From: Listeria grayi DSM 20601
GTDB taxonomy: Bacteria > Bacillota > Bacilli > Lactobacillales > Listeriaceae
Length of the DNA: 64,000 nucleotides
Assembly: GCF_000148995.1 (NCBI RefSeq)
Contig: NZ_GL538352.1
Coordinates: forward strand, 1,033,149 to 1,097,148
Direction: 5' to 3'
Shown here: positions 56,180-64,000 of the stretch, in pieces
Layout: every line of letters begins with the position of its first letter
Numbering within the stretch: position 1 is the first letter of the stretch
Position numbers and translations under genes: made by a program
Notes under the pieces: model-generated
Told to the model about the DNA's origin: nothing
Seen by the model: the letters and a program-made list of their open reading frames with translations, nothing else
Databases searched by the model: none

Positions 56180-57073
56180 ATGGAACTTAGACAATTGAAG
56201 TATTTTATGGAGGTCGCAAGTTTTGAACATATGACTCAGGCTTCGGAGAATTTACACGTTGCGCAATCTGCCGTCAGCAGGCAGATAACAAAATTAGAAG
56301 AAGAACTTGGGATCAAGCTTTTTGACCGAGTTGGCCGAAATATGCAGCTGACAACCGTTGGTGAGGATTTTCTGAATCAAGTCAAAGTCGCATACAATGA
56401 ACTGCTCAAAGCAGAAGCGATCGTAACCGAATACTCTGATCCAACGAAGGGTTCCGTCCGGATCGGTCTGCCCAATTCACTTGCTTCAAAAGTATTGCCC
56501 GCTGTTATTTCTGCTTTCCGAGCAGAGTATCCAGATGTGACCTATCATTTTGTCGAGGGATCTAATGCCGAATTGAAACAGTTATTATTGGATGGTGAAA
56601 TCGATATTACTTTCTTATCTCCCGTCCCGGTAACAGATGATTCCGTAGAAGCAGTGAAATTTTTCGATGAAAAGTTGAAAGTGATTTTCCCCGCAACTCA
56701 TCCGTTGGCAGATCGCTATAATGTCTCGCTGGAAGAGTTAGCAGCTGAAAAATTCATTTTGTATCCACCCAATTTTGATTTATTCAAAATCGTGACCACA
56801 GCAGCCGAAAAAAAAGCAATATCGCTTGATATTGCTTTCCAAAGTCAAGATTTTTATACGATTCAAGGGCTTGTTGGAGCGGGGCTTGGCATCAGTATTT
56901 TACCAGAAATGATCTTGGATGGTACCATTTTCAAAGACACCAAAGCGCTTCCGCTCCGAAATAAAGAACTGCGTCGTTCTGTCGGCTTAGTCGTGACGAA
57001 AAAACGCCAATTATCGCCGACTGAAAAATTATTTTACCAGTTTATCAAGAAATTTTTCCTGAATCATCAGTAG
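56180..57073 (+). CDS. gltC: LysR-family regulator GltC
   Basis: This 297-residue regulator has an N-terminal LysR HTH (MELRQLKYFMEVASFEHMTQASENLHVAQSAVSRQITKLEEELG is the domain at 56180-56310) and a co-inducer domain that in B. subtilis senses 2-oxoglutarate and glutamate. Divergent placement from gltB with a 180-base shared region is the classical gltAB/gltC arrangement, implying that it activates gltBD. Its 3' end overlaps the convergent thiE by 29 bases. Confidence 0.92.
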   Translation: MELRQLKYFMEVASFEHMTQASENLHVAQSAVSRQITKLEEELGIKLFDRVGRNMQLTTVGEDFLNQVKVAYNELLKAEAIVTEYSDPTKGSVRIGLPNSLASKVLPAVISAFRAEYPDVTYHFVEGSNAELKQLLLDGEIDITFLSPVPVTDDSVEAVKFFDEKLKVIFPATHPLADRYNVSLEELAAEKFILYPPNFDLFKIVTTAAEKKAISLDIAFQSQDFYTIQGLVGAGLGISILPEMILDGTIFKDTKALPLRNKELRRSVGLVVTKKRQLSPTEKLFYQFIKKFFLNHQ

Positions 57074-57710
57074 TTCCAGCTAACTGATGTAAGGTTTGTT
57101 TTTTATCTGTCGAGCGAACTAGTGCCGAAATAAATGATAATCCGGCAACTCCCTGCGCCAAGATCGCCCGCGCATTTTCTGGATAGATGCCTCCGATCGC
57201 AACGACAGGATAATCACTTGCTGCTACCAATTGCTGTAGACCATTTAGCCCTAATTCAGCTTCTGCATCTGCCTTTGAAATCGTTTGAAAAACTGGTCCG
57301 ATACCTAAATAGGCAAGTTGCCGCAGTTGGTTAGCTTTTTCCACCTCAGCCAGTGAGTGACAAGATAAACCAATAGAAAAACGATCCGAGTGTTCGTGCA
57401 ATGCTTTTTCCACCGCGTAATCCGATTGACCCAAATGGATTCCATCTGCTTCCAGCTGGATCGCTAAGTCGACATCATCATTTACGATAAATGGAATGGC
57501 ATGCAAACGGCAGATTTCCCGCAGTGTTTTTCCTAATTCGATGATTGCTTCGTTTGACTCCAAACTTCCGGCACCTTTTTCCCGGAACTGAAATGCCGTT
57601 ATGCCTGCTCTGATCCCTTCTTCTAGCATGTCTGGCAAGGATTGCCCTGTTGCCAGATCTTGCGTACCAGCGATCCAATACAACCTAAGATCTGAGGCTG
57701 TCACTCGCAT
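57045..57710 (-). CDS. thiE: Thiamine phosphate synthase
   Basis: This 221-residue TIM-barrel enzyme joins HMP-PP and thiazole phosphate to thiamine phosphate. Landmarks are FQFREKGAGS, IVNDDVDLAIQLEADGIHLGQSD, SCHSLAEV, LGIGPVFQTISKADAE and VAIGGIYPENA. It is the last gene of the thiM-thiD-thiE operon, 2 bases after thiD. The C-terminal codons run into gltC on the opposite strand. Confidence 0.93.
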   Translation of the reverse strand: MRVTASDLRLYWIAGTQDLATGQSLPDMLEEGIRAGITAFQFREKGAGSLESNEAIIELGKTLREICRLHAIPFIVNDDVDLAIQLEADGIHLGQSDYAVEKALHEHSDRFSIGLSCHSLAEVEKANQLRQLAYLGIGPVFQTISKADAEAELGLNGLQQLVAASDYPVVAIGGIYPENARAILAQGVAGLSFISALVRSTDKKQTLHQLAGTTDDSGKIS

Positions 57711-57712
57711 GG

Positions 57713-58522
57713 CTATTCCTCCTTTCGATAAGCCCAGTGATTGACTGGACCATGGCCGTGTCCTACTTCGATCGATTGCTCAATGCTTGCTGTGATAAAT
57801 GCTTTTGCTGTTCGAATCGCGGCTTCGACATCCGCCTGTTTAGCTAATTCGGCTGCAATACATGCAGAGAATGTACAGCCTGTTCCATGCGTCCGAACGG
57901 TTTCGGTTTTAACACTCGAAAGCCAGAATGATTTGCCATTTTCCAGCAAAACAAAATCTTCTGCTGCTTCGGTATCTAAACGATGTCCACCTTTGATAAC
58001 AACGTTTTTCGCTCCAAGCGCTTGTAACTTTTGGGCCGCTTTCTGGATGGCGGACTGCGTAGGAAGCTTTTCATCTACCAAGACTTCTGCTTCGGGAAGA
58101 TTAGGCGTTAGCACAGTAGCAAGCGGCACTAGCTGTTCTTTTAAAGTTTGAATGGAATCTGCCGCTAATAGGGAAGCGCCTCCCTTAGCAATCATCACTG
58201 GGTCGATCACAAGTTGCGGAAGTGACTGCTGCTGGGCGAATTGCACGACTGCCCGCATCGTTTCTGTATCTGCCAGCATACCCGTTTTCACTGCTCGAAT
58301 ATCGAAATCAACAAAGATCGAGGTCAGCTGACTAATAAGGACATCTTTTGGCAATGTATAGCTAGCCTGCACGCCCTGTGTGTTTTGAGAAGTGACCGCA
58401 GTGATCGCACTGGTACCGAATACCAATCGTTCTTGAAAAGTTTTCAAATCTGCTTGGATTCCAGCACCGCCACCACTATCAGATCCGGCGATCGTTAATG
58501 CTTGTGGATACGTTTCAACCAT
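57713..58522 (-). CDS. thiD: Hydroxymethylpyrimidine (phosphate) kinase
   Basis: This 269-residue ribokinase-fold kinase acts on HMP and HMP phosphate. It has the substrate pocket ALTIAGSDSGGGAGIQADLKTF, the anion hole GTGCTFSACIAAELAKQ and VIDPVMIAKGG in between. It overlaps thiM by 8 bases. It works with ThiM and ThiE in salvage, since no de novo thiC or thiG is seen here. Confidence 0.93.
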   Translation of the reverse strand: MVETYPQALTIAGSDSGGGAGIQADLKTFQERLVFGTSAITAVTSQNTQGVQASYTLPKDVLISQLTSIFVDFDIRAVKTGMLADTETMRAVVQFAQQQSLPQLVIDPVMIAKGGASLLAADSIQTLKEQLVPLATVLTPNLPEAEVLVDEKLPTQSAIQKAAQKLQALGAKNVVIKGGHRLDTEAAEDFVLLENGKSFWLSSVKTETVRTHGTGCTFSACIAAELAKQADVEAAIRTAKAFITASIEQSIEVGHGHGPVNHWAYRKEE

Positions 58523-59315
58523 TTATAACGACCTCCATTTTCACTTGGGTCTTCACATCTGCCTCATTAAGCTGATAAAGTGCATCCATCAGCTGCAAGC
58601 GAAAACTTCCTGGCCCTTCGGCGATCTCACTTGCTTTCTCTCCAGCGATCGCATATGTTGCTGCTGCGGTTTCAAGCGCTGTCAGTGAATTTTCCATTGC
58701 TAAAAAAGCTGCTGCGATTCCGCCAAATAAACAGCCCGAACCGGTCATCTTCGGAAATAGCGCCGTCCCATTATCGATCCGAACGACTTGTTTGCCATCC
58801 GTTATAAAATCAGACACACCGCTAACCGCTACAAGCGTTTGATACTGCTGCGCGACTTTTTTCGCTGCTGCCACTACTGATTCATGATCTCCCTCTCCCG
58901 CATCTACACCTTTACTTTGCCACTCTATTTCCGCGAGCGCCGCGATTTCTCCGGCATTTCCGCGGATCGCATCTACCCGGATCGCTTGCAGTAATTGTAA
59001 GTTGAAATTTTTACGATAAGCAGTTGCTCCGATCCCGACCGGGTCAACCACCACTGGGATTTGCCTAGCATTTGCTTTTTCAGCTGCTGCCTTCATCATC
59101 TCAAAATTACCACCGGAAAGTGTGCCCGTATTGATCAAAAGTCCACTGGCATGCGCCACCATTTGCACGACATCTTCTACTTCATCTCCCATAACTGGCG
59201 AAGCGCCAATGGCAAGTAATCCATTTGCCACGTCATTGATCGTGACTGTATTTGTCAAACAAACCACAAGTGGATTCTGCTTTCGTAATGCTGTTAAAAG
59301 TGCTGGTTGAATCAT
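58515..59315 (-). CDS. thiM: Hydroxyethylthiazole kinase
   Basis: This 266-residue ATP-dependent kinase phosphorylates the thiazole moiety. Conserved segments are NTVTINDVANGLLAIGASPVM, LLINTGTL, PVVVDPVGIGATAYR, IRGNAGEIAALA and the anion-hole MTGSGCLFGGIAAAFLA. It is the first gene behind the TPP riboswitch, with AAGGAGGAAGG before the ATG. Confidence 0.95.
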   Translation of the reverse strand: MIQPALLTALRKQNPLVVCLTNTVTINDVANGLLAIGASPVMGDEVEDVVQMVAHASGLLINTGTLSGGNFEMMKAAAEKANARQIPVVVDPVGIGATAYRKNFNLQLLQAIRVDAIRGNAGEIAALAEIEWQSKGVDAGEGDHESVVAAAKKVAQQYQTLVAVSGVSDFITDGKQVVRIDNGTALFPKMTGSGCLFGGIAAAFLAMENSLTALETAAATYAIAGEKASEIAEGPGSFRLQLMDALYQLNEADVKTQVKMEVVING

Positions 59316-59332
59316 TTTCCTTCCTCCTTAGG

Positions 59333-59370
59333 CAACAAAAAACCACTTCCCAGACAAAGGAAAGCGGTTA
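59333..59370 (-). terminator. Riboswitch expression-platform terminator
   Basis: On the minus strand AACCGCTTTCC ... GGGAAGTGGTT is followed by TTTTTTGTT, between the TPP aptamer and thiM. The GCTAAATAGC stretch between aptamer and hairpin can pair with GCTATTTAGC in the aptamer's 5' arm as an alternative fold. Confidence 0.85.
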
Positions 59371-59394
59371 GACAGCTATTTAGCAACTATATCC

Positions 59395-59478
59395 ACTCAC
59401 TTCCCTACGTTGGTGCTAACCAAATCAGGTTCAAAGGGACCAATCTCTCGATTATCTCAGCTAAATAGCGCCCCTAGC
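59395..59478 (-). promoter_or_regulatory. TPP riboswitch (THI box)
   Basis: The minus strand contains CTAGGGGCG ... CTGAGATAATCGAGAGATTG ... CCCTTTGAACCTGATTTGGT ... GCACCAACGTAGGGAAGTG. These are the conserved pyrimidine and pyrophosphate sensor helices of the TPP aptamer (CTGAGA and CCTTTGAACCTGA are diagnostic). Thiamine pyrophosphate binding should favour the downstream terminator and shut off thiMDE. Confidence 0.96.
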
Positions 59479-59550
59479 GATTTATTGTTTTTAGTTATCT
59501 TCTGTTTTAGGATAACGCTTTTTTGATGAAAATGCAATGCTTCGTAAATA

Positions 59551-59595
59551 ATAAAAAAGCTTCCCTATGTCGTTTCGCATAAGGAAGCTTTTTTC
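59551..59595 (-). terminator. Terminator after the glycerol-dehydrogenase-like gene
   Basis: The stem AAAAAAGCTTCC / GGAAGCTTTTTT with an inner TATG..CGCATA pairing. It works on both strands. Confidence 0.9.
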
Positions 59596-60697
59596 ACACT
59601 TGGATCCTTTTTTTCTCCATAAAGATCTCTAATTGATCGATCGCTTGCAACACTTTATCCGCAGTCATCTTACCAGGCATCAAGTGGATCGTTTCGTGTT
59701 CCGAAGCTGCACGATCTGCCACTTCTGCTAATCTCTCTTCTGGAAGCTCTGCTAAGCCAAGATCTACAAGGCTTGCTGGAAGTTGCAAGGATTGATAGAA
59801 CGGCAGTAGCGTATCGATCTCTTGCCAATTGCCTTCTAAAACTAATTGCACAAAAATACCATAGGCTACTTTGTTTCCATGGAGGAGATGATGCGTTTCC
59901 GGTAAGATCGTCAACGCGTCATGGATCGAATGCGCACCAGCACAGCGACCGTAATCGTCACCAAATCCGCCGACCATTCCACCAACCATAATGTTTGTCT
60001 CTACGATTTTCACAAATGCTTCATTCAATTCGCCTGCTTCCATTGCTGTCAGAGCTGCTTCGCTATATTGCAAAAGATTATCGCGGCATAATTTCGCAGT
60101 AAAGTGAGCAATCTCGACTTCGACTGGTTTTTGCTCCAGCTGACGAATGATAACATCGGCTTCGTACCATTTTGCAAGCGTGTCGCCAATACCGGCGATC
60201 AGTAGTTCTTTCGGCGAATGGAGGATCACTTCTGGATCAAGTAGAACAAGACCATTGCTGCGGGGGAAAACATCATAACGAATCATACTTCCCTCTGGCG
60301 AGTACATAACACTAAGTGGGGTATAAGCTGCACAAGTAGAGGCTAATGTGGGAAAAATAATAACAGGCTTATTCGAGACGATAGCGGCCGCTTTTGCCAG
60401 ATCAGTTATCTTCCCACCGCCAACTGCAACAACTGCTTCCCAGTTTTCCTCAACTATTTTTTCTACTAAAAAGTCACGTTCTTCATACGTGCTTTCACCT
60501 TGATATGTGTGAAAAGCTACCGTGTAATTTGGCAGTTCCGGGAAAAAGCGTTCGGCAACTTCCCATGATTTCGTTCCCTTTAAGACAAGGATGCGCTGCA
60601 ATCCACGACGTTCTAAGTGACGCGGCAACGTTTGCCATGCCCCCGTTTCGCATACAAATTCTTGCGGTGCTCCGCGTACGATCAGTTCTTTTTCCAT
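59594..60697 (-). CDS. Glycerol dehydrogenase-like iron-containing alcohol dehydrogenase
   Basis: This 367-residue NAD-dependent enzyme of the GldA branch has the cofactor motif AVVAVGGGKITDLAKAAA and PTLASTCAAYTPLSVMY. Metal ligands are Asp in AGIGDTLAKWYEAD, His in GAHSIHDALT and His in LLHGNKVAYGI. The actual substrate may differ from glycerol. It lies between the thiamine operon and the amino acid ABC operon (Lmo1737 position, from memory). Confidence 0.83.
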   Translation of the reverse strand: MEKELIVRGAPQEFVCETGAWQTLPRHLERRGLQRILVLKGTKSWEVAERFFPELPNYTVAFHTYQGESTYEERDFLVEKIVEENWEAVVAVGGGKITDLAKAAAIVSNKPVIIFPTLASTCAAYTPLSVMYSPEGSMIRYDVFPRSNGLVLLDPEVILHSPKELLIAGIGDTLAKWYEADVIIRQLEQKPVEVEIAHFTAKLCRDNLLQYSEAALTAMEAGELNEAFVKIVETNIMVGGMVGGFGDDYGRCAGAHSIHDALTILPETHHLLHGNKVAYGIFVQLVLEGNWQEIDTLLPFYQSLQLPASLVDLGLAELPEERLAEVADRAASEHETIHLMPGKMTADKVLQAIDQLEIFMEKKRIQV

Positions 60698-60763
60698 TTT
60701 TCATTCCTCCAACTTAGACGCAATCGATAATAGGGAATATTGTAAAACAAACAATGATAATTG

Positions 60764-61585
60764 TCAATTTTCAGGCTGTTTGGATATTTCATCTTTTCCA
60801 AACCATTTTTTGCTGATCTGCTGCATTTTTCCTTCTTTATATAACTTGTCAAACGCCTGGTTGACTTTTTTCTTCAGCGTTTTATCTGTTTTGCGCATAC
60901 CTACTGCAAAATCTGCTGGTTTAAAGCCGCCGGTGGTGATTCGGTAATCCGCCCGGTTCTTTTGTTTGGCGATAATATACCGCGCGTAGACATTGTCAAT
61001 GATCAGTCCGTCGATCCGATTGTTATTCAGATCGATAAAGGCATCATTAAAACTGTCATAGAGTTCTGGCTGCTTATTTTTGATGATATTTGTCAGCACT
61101 TCCGGCTGCTTCGCCATATCATCAAGGGCACTGGCACCATTTTGGGCACCTAATAGTTTGCCTTTCATTCCTGCAAAGGAGCGAATGTTATTCTTTTTGA
61201 GTGTCACTAGCACTTGTTCATTTTTCATATACGGCTGCGAAAAAGCCACTTTTTCCGCACGTTCTTTATTCACTGTATAGCCATTCCAGATCAAATCGAT
61301 CGATTCGTTTTTCAATTCGGTTTCTTTGAGCGTCCAGTCGATCGGCTGGAATTTTACTTTAATGCCATATTCTTTGAAAACCGCCTTTGCGAGATCGACG
61401 TCAAAGCCGATGATCTTATCTTTTTTATCACGAAACCCCATTGGCACAAAAGTATCATCTAAGCCAACAACGATCTCTTTCTCTTTTTTTATCGCTGTCC
61501 ATCTATCACTACCGGCGATCCTGCAGGCAGAAAGTAAGACTGCAAGTAGTGTCAGAATGAGCAGCAGGTAATATTTGCGTTTCAT
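60764..61585 (-). CDS. Polar amino acid ABC transporter, binding lipoprotein
   Basis: This 273-residue family 3 solute-binding protein has a signal peptide ending LLSAC with lipidated Cys21. The SBP_bac_3 signature is EIVVGLDDTFVPMGFRDKKDKIIGFDVDLAKAVF, and the domain ends KLYKEGKMQQISKKWFG. It captures an amino acid outside the membrane. It is the last gene of the permease-ATPase-lipoprotein operon under T-box control; the exact amino acid is not clear. Confidence 0.9.
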   Translation of the reverse strand: MKRKYYLLLILTLLAVLLSACRIAGSDRWTAIKKEKEIVVGLDDTFVPMGFRDKKDKIIGFDVDLAKAVFKEYGIKVKFQPIDWTLKETELKNESIDLIWNGYTVNKERAEKVAFSQPYMKNEQVLVTLKKNNIRSFAGMKGKLLGAQNGASALDDMAKQPEVLTNIIKNKQPELYDSFNDAFIDLNNNRIDGLIIDNVYARYIIAKQKNRADYRITTGGFKPADFAVGMRKTDKTLKKKVNQAFDKLYKEGKMQQISKKWFGKDEISKQPEN

Positions 61586-61601
61586 ATGATTTGCTCCTTT
61601 A

Positions 61602-62237
61602 TCATCCTTTTGGTTCCACTTCCATCAATTGATCCGCGATATTTTTCGCAAAGTCATGGTCATGGGTAACGACGATCTGCGTGATGCCTTCTTTTTTCAA
61701 ATCTAAAATCAATTTTTCCACGTGCCCCTTCAGATCCGGGTCAAGCGCAGAAGTCGGTTCATCGTAGCAAAGCACTTTCGGTTTCATCGCCAAAGCTCTG
61801 GCAATCGCAGCCCGCTGCTTTTGTCCCCCGGATAATTGGAATGGCAAATGTTCTTTTTTATCTGCCAGCCCAAGCAACGCCAAGATGCGTTCTGCTTCTT
61901 GTTTGGCTTCTTGCTTCGATTGTTTGCCGACCAGCTGCGGCGCTAAAATAATATTATCCAACACTGTCAAATGTGGGAAGAGGTGGAACTCTTGAAAAAC
62001 GACACCAATCGGTTCAACTGGCTTTTTCTTGTTTTCAAAATCGATTTTTTCCTCATCGATCCAGATCTCTCCACTATCCATCGTTTCAAGACCGCTGATA
62101 CAGCGCAGTAATGTCGTTTTCCCGCCGCCTGACGGACCAACGATCGATAGTATCTCATTATCCGCCAGTGTCAGCGATACGTTATCTAAAATCAATCGAT
62201 CATCAAATTTTTTCGTTACATTTTTGATTTTTAACAT
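61602..62237 (-). CDS. Polar amino acid ABC transporter, ATPase
   Basis: This 211-residue ATPase has Walker A GPSGGGKTT, Q-loop GVVFQEFHLFPHL, signature LSGGQKQRAAIARAL, Walker B VLCYDEPTSALD and switch VVTHDHDFA. ATG at 62237 has AAGGGG 8 bases before; the GTG at 62246 overlaps the SD. Confidence 0.92.
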   Translation of the reverse strand: MLKIKNVTKKFDDRLILDNVSLTLADNEILSIVGPSGGGKTTLLRCISGLETMDSGEIWIDEEKIDFENKKKPVEPIGVVFQEFHLFPHLTVLDNIILAPQLVGKQSKQEAKQEAERILALLGLADKKEHLPFQLSGGQKQRAAIARALAMKPKVLCYDEPTSALDPDLKGHVEKLILDLKKEGITQIVVTHDHDFAKNIADQLMEVEPKG

Positions 62238-62249
62238 ATGATCCACCCC

Positions 62250-62891
62250 TTATTTATAGTAATTGTAGTGTTTTTCGATCCGTTTGAAAAGCAGTGTCAA
62301 AACGGCTGTGAGCAGCAAATAGATAAGACCGACTAATACGAGTGGTATCAACGTCACATCGCGGTTGGAAGCAATTTTCCCAGCTCGTAGCAGGTCACCT
62401 AATCCTAAGACATAAACTAGCGAGGAATCTTTCACTAGGTTGATGACTTCATTCCCGATTGCCGGTAAAACACGTTTGATAACTTGTGGCAGCACGATTT
62501 TTCTAACCGTTTGTCCATAACTCAGACCTAAAACTTTCGCACTTTCATATTGCCCTTTTTCAATCGATAAAATGCCGCCGCGGAAGATTTCCGCAAAATA
62601 GGCTGCATAATTGAGAACAAATGCGAATAATACCGCTTCATATCGTTCTAGGATCAAATGGAAATAAGGTGCGCCATAATAAATAAAAATCAATTGTAAT
62701 AATAGCGGAGTCCCTCGCATGATCCACACATAGGTATCGATGATCCAGCGAAGCGGTCTGATTTTGCTGACATTCCCCAGGGCTATGATCGCTCCGAGCG
62801 GAATGGATAATAGTAGTGTGTAGAAAAATACTTGTAGCGTCGTCTTCAAACCTTCAAGTAACGCTGGCATGATTTGTAGTACATAAGTCAT
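62250..62891 (-). CDS. Polar amino acid ABC transporter, permease
   Basis: This 213-residue His/Glu/Gln/Arg/opine-family permease has about five helices. The EAA-type loop is ILSIEKGQYESAKVLGLSYGQTVRKIVLPQ. AAAGGAG precedes the ATG. It is the first gene downstream of the T-box. Confidence 0.92.
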   Translation of the reverse strand: MTYVLQIMPALLEGLKTTLQVFFYTLLLSIPLGAIIALGNVSKIRPLRWIIDTYVWIMRGTPLLLQLIFIYYGAPYFHLILERYEAVLFAFVLNYAAYFAEIFRGGILSIEKGQYESAKVLGLSYGQTVRKIVLPQVIKRVLPAIGNEVINLVKDSSLVYVLGLGDLLRAGKIASNRDVTLIPLVLVGLIYLLLTAVLTLLFKRIEKHYNYYK

Positions 62892-62913
62892 TTGTTTTCG
62901 CTCCTTTTTTGTA

Positions 62914-63203
62914 AAAATAAAAAATCCCGTTCTCCGGGCAGCAGTGCTGCTCAGAGGACGGGAATATCATTCACGTGGTTCCACCTCAGTTTTATTGATA
63001 TCTCACAATATCAACCTCAACCAGTCATAAAATTGACTGTCCGGCTTTAACGGGCCGTCCCGAATTTACCTACTTCTTCCTTCAATAAACCTGCTCCCAG
63101 ATGTGTTCACCTAAGTGCCGTTACTCTTTCCCAGCAATCAAGAGCTCTCTATAAACGGCTAAACCTTAAATTACTATTCTGTTCTTCACATTTACTTCTA
63201 TTT
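62914..63203 (-). promoter_or_regulatory. T-box leader with terminator/antiterminator
   Basis: The minus strand contains TGAGGTGGAACCACGTGA (62971-62988), the T-box that pairs with the uncharged tRNA end. A long G/C hairpin and T run follow (CCCGTCCTC... / ...GGAGAACGGG, 62926-62962). Upstream are an AGAGAG motif and a stem I closed by GCCGT/ACGGC. Binding of one uncharged tRNA should let transcription enter the amino acid ABC operon. I could not read the specifier codon with certainty. Confidence 0.9.
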
Positions 63204-63209
63204 GCTAAT

Positions 63210-63238
63210 ACTGTACCATGATAAAGCAAAGAAGTCAA
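63210..63238 (-). promoter_or_regulatory. Promoter of the T-box operon
   Basis: TTGACT (63233-63238), a 17-base spacer and TACAGT (63210-63215) on the minus strand place the start near 63203. Confidence 0.7.
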
Positions 63239-63243
63239 CTATT

Positions 63244-63281
63244 CAAAAAAAGAGACCAAAAAATCTCTTTTCCGGTCTCCA
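63244..63281 (-). terminator. Terminator after the hypothetical gene
   Basis: On the minus strand GAGACC ... GGTCTC (outer) and AAAAGAGA / TCTCTTTT (alternative inner) are followed by TTTTTTT. Confidence 0.85.
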
Positions 63282-63288
63282 ATGCGAA

Positions 63289-63846
63289 CTAAATTGTTTT
63301 TTTTCGTTTATTTTCGATCCCCACTTCAATTTCTCCTTTAAATGTATAAGAAGAAATGATTTCTTTTCGAATAATAATTACGCCATCCGCACGTCCGTCC
63401 ACATCAAAACTTTGAAATTCGATGGCATCTTCTACATTTTCCAGCACATAGCCATAAAAGCTTTCACTGTCATCAAAAAGCTCTACACCAAGCACGAGCT
63501 GCTCTATTTTCGACAAATCTGTGATATATTCCATTAGTGAATATTTCTTTTTCAACTGGACTTCTAGAAACGGAGCTGTATGCTCTGTTCCTCTGTGTTT
63601 TGCCAATACCAGTACATCCTGCATAGCTAACGTATTCGTCTCTAATTGATAGATGGATTCGATTGGAATGGCCCGATACCCATTCGCTTCGCCATTTTCG
63701 CTGATTACTCGGAACAAGCATTCCAAATTGGTCACTGCTTCAATATATCCCGCGTAATGAAAATCAGCATCCGGATTGGCATAAATAGCTACTAGCTCTT
63801 TCCTCTCTTGAAAGCCAATTAATTTGTCTACGATAAATTTACTCAT
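63289..63846 (-). CDS. Conserved hypothetical cytosolic protein
   Basis: This 185-residue soluble acidic protein has no signal peptide or membrane helix. It alternates beta-like stretches (DFHYAGYIEAV, ECLFRVISENG, GYRAIPIESIYQLE, GVIIIRKEIISSYTF), suggesting two related all-beta modules. I do not recognise the family. AAAGGGAG precedes the ATG. It is followed by its own terminator and may be co-transcribed with the truncated gene upstream of it. Confidence 0.65.
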   Translation of the reverse strand: MSKFIVDKLIGFQERKELVAIYANPDADFHYAGYIEAVTNLECLFRVISENGEANGYRAIPIESIYQLETNTLAMQDVLVLAKHRGTEHTAPFLEVQLKKKYSLMEYITDLSKIEQLVLGVELFDDSESFYGYVLENVEDAIEFQSFDVDGRADGVIIIRKEIISSYTFKGEIEVGIENKRKKTI

Positions 63847-63873
63847 CTCTTCGAACTCCCTTTTTCTATATTT

Positions 63874-64000
63874 TTATCTTGCTGATTTTTTCAGACCGAC
63901 TAGCAAAAGCGCAATCAAACTACCTAACGTAATAATGTCTGCCAACCAACCTAAACCTACTTCTTCCCATGCTCCGCCAAACAAAGAAAAAAAGTCGGCT
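63874..64000 (-). CDS. Membrane protein, C-terminal fragment (runs off the window)
   Basis: An open frame from the right edge to a TAA at 63874-63876 encodes 42 residues, ending in a hydrophobic helix (WLADIITLGSLIALLLVGL) and a basic tail KKSAR. The start lies beyond the window. Family not recognised. Confidence 0.5.
   Translation of the reverse strand, partial: ADFFSLFGGAWEEVGLGWLADIITLGSLIALLLVGLKKSAR

Overview
The window is a chromosomal segment of a low-GC Gram-positive bacterium of the genus Listeria. I assign it to Listeria grayi or a very close relative. The gene order (perR, glutamate-1-semialdehyde aminotransferase, ntdP, fabL, mutY, dut, recX, mprF, then rlmD, map, an mreB paralogue, a sigma-54 PTS locus, gltBD/gltC, thiMDE) follows the Listeria chromosome as I remember it. 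The fused thiolase/HMG-CoA reductase MvaE beside a divergent MvaS is the arrangement known from L. grayi and enterococci; other Listeria keep the two enzymes separate. No database search was run.

Layout. 1-785: 5' end of a 16S rRNA gene on the minus strand, with leader and tandem promoters. 840-14555: housekeeping genes (PerR, tetrapyrrole synthesis, nucleotide hygiene, DNA repair, fatty acid synthesis, cell-envelope lysinylation). 14712-18277: cation efflux and a manganese-type ABC importer with MntR-like operators. 18325-20109: rRNA methylase and OsmC-like protein. 20158-21613: a 1.46-kb degenerate integrative element bounded by 16-bp direct repeats, carrying a secreted toxin-like protein, a likely immunity protein and the last residues of a tyrosine integrase. 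21662-29831: nucleoside kinase, YihY, AAC(3)-like acetyltransferase, Map, flavodoxin, M29 aminopeptidase, MFS transporter, MreB-like protein. 30084-30155: tRNA-Arg(CCT). 30994-35537: sigma-54 promoter, PTS IIB/IIA, MupG-like protein and LevR-type activator. 35633-40673: helicase and upper mevalonate pathway.

40811-49322 is a 1,2-beta-oligoglucan utilisation cluster: LacI regulator, GH94 phosphorylase, GH3 beta-glucosidase and two ABC permeases, read from a divergent promoter region with paired LacI-type operators and cre sites. It lacks the expected solute-binding protein. It is followed by a tiny type I toxin-antitoxin locus (49417-49654) whose 28-residue toxin is below usual gene-calling limits. 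49913-57073 is the glutamate synthase locus, 57045-59478 a TPP-riboswitch thiamine salvage operon, and 59594-63203 a glycerol-dehydrogenase-like enzyme plus a T-box controlled polar amino acid ABC transporter. The window ends in a hypothetical protein and a truncated membrane protein gene.

The two most unusual objects are the toxin/immunity element at 20158-21613 and the type I toxin-antitoxin locus at 49417-49654. Many CDS starts were moved from the longest ORF to the codon with a properly spaced ribosome binding site; the reasons are given per gene.
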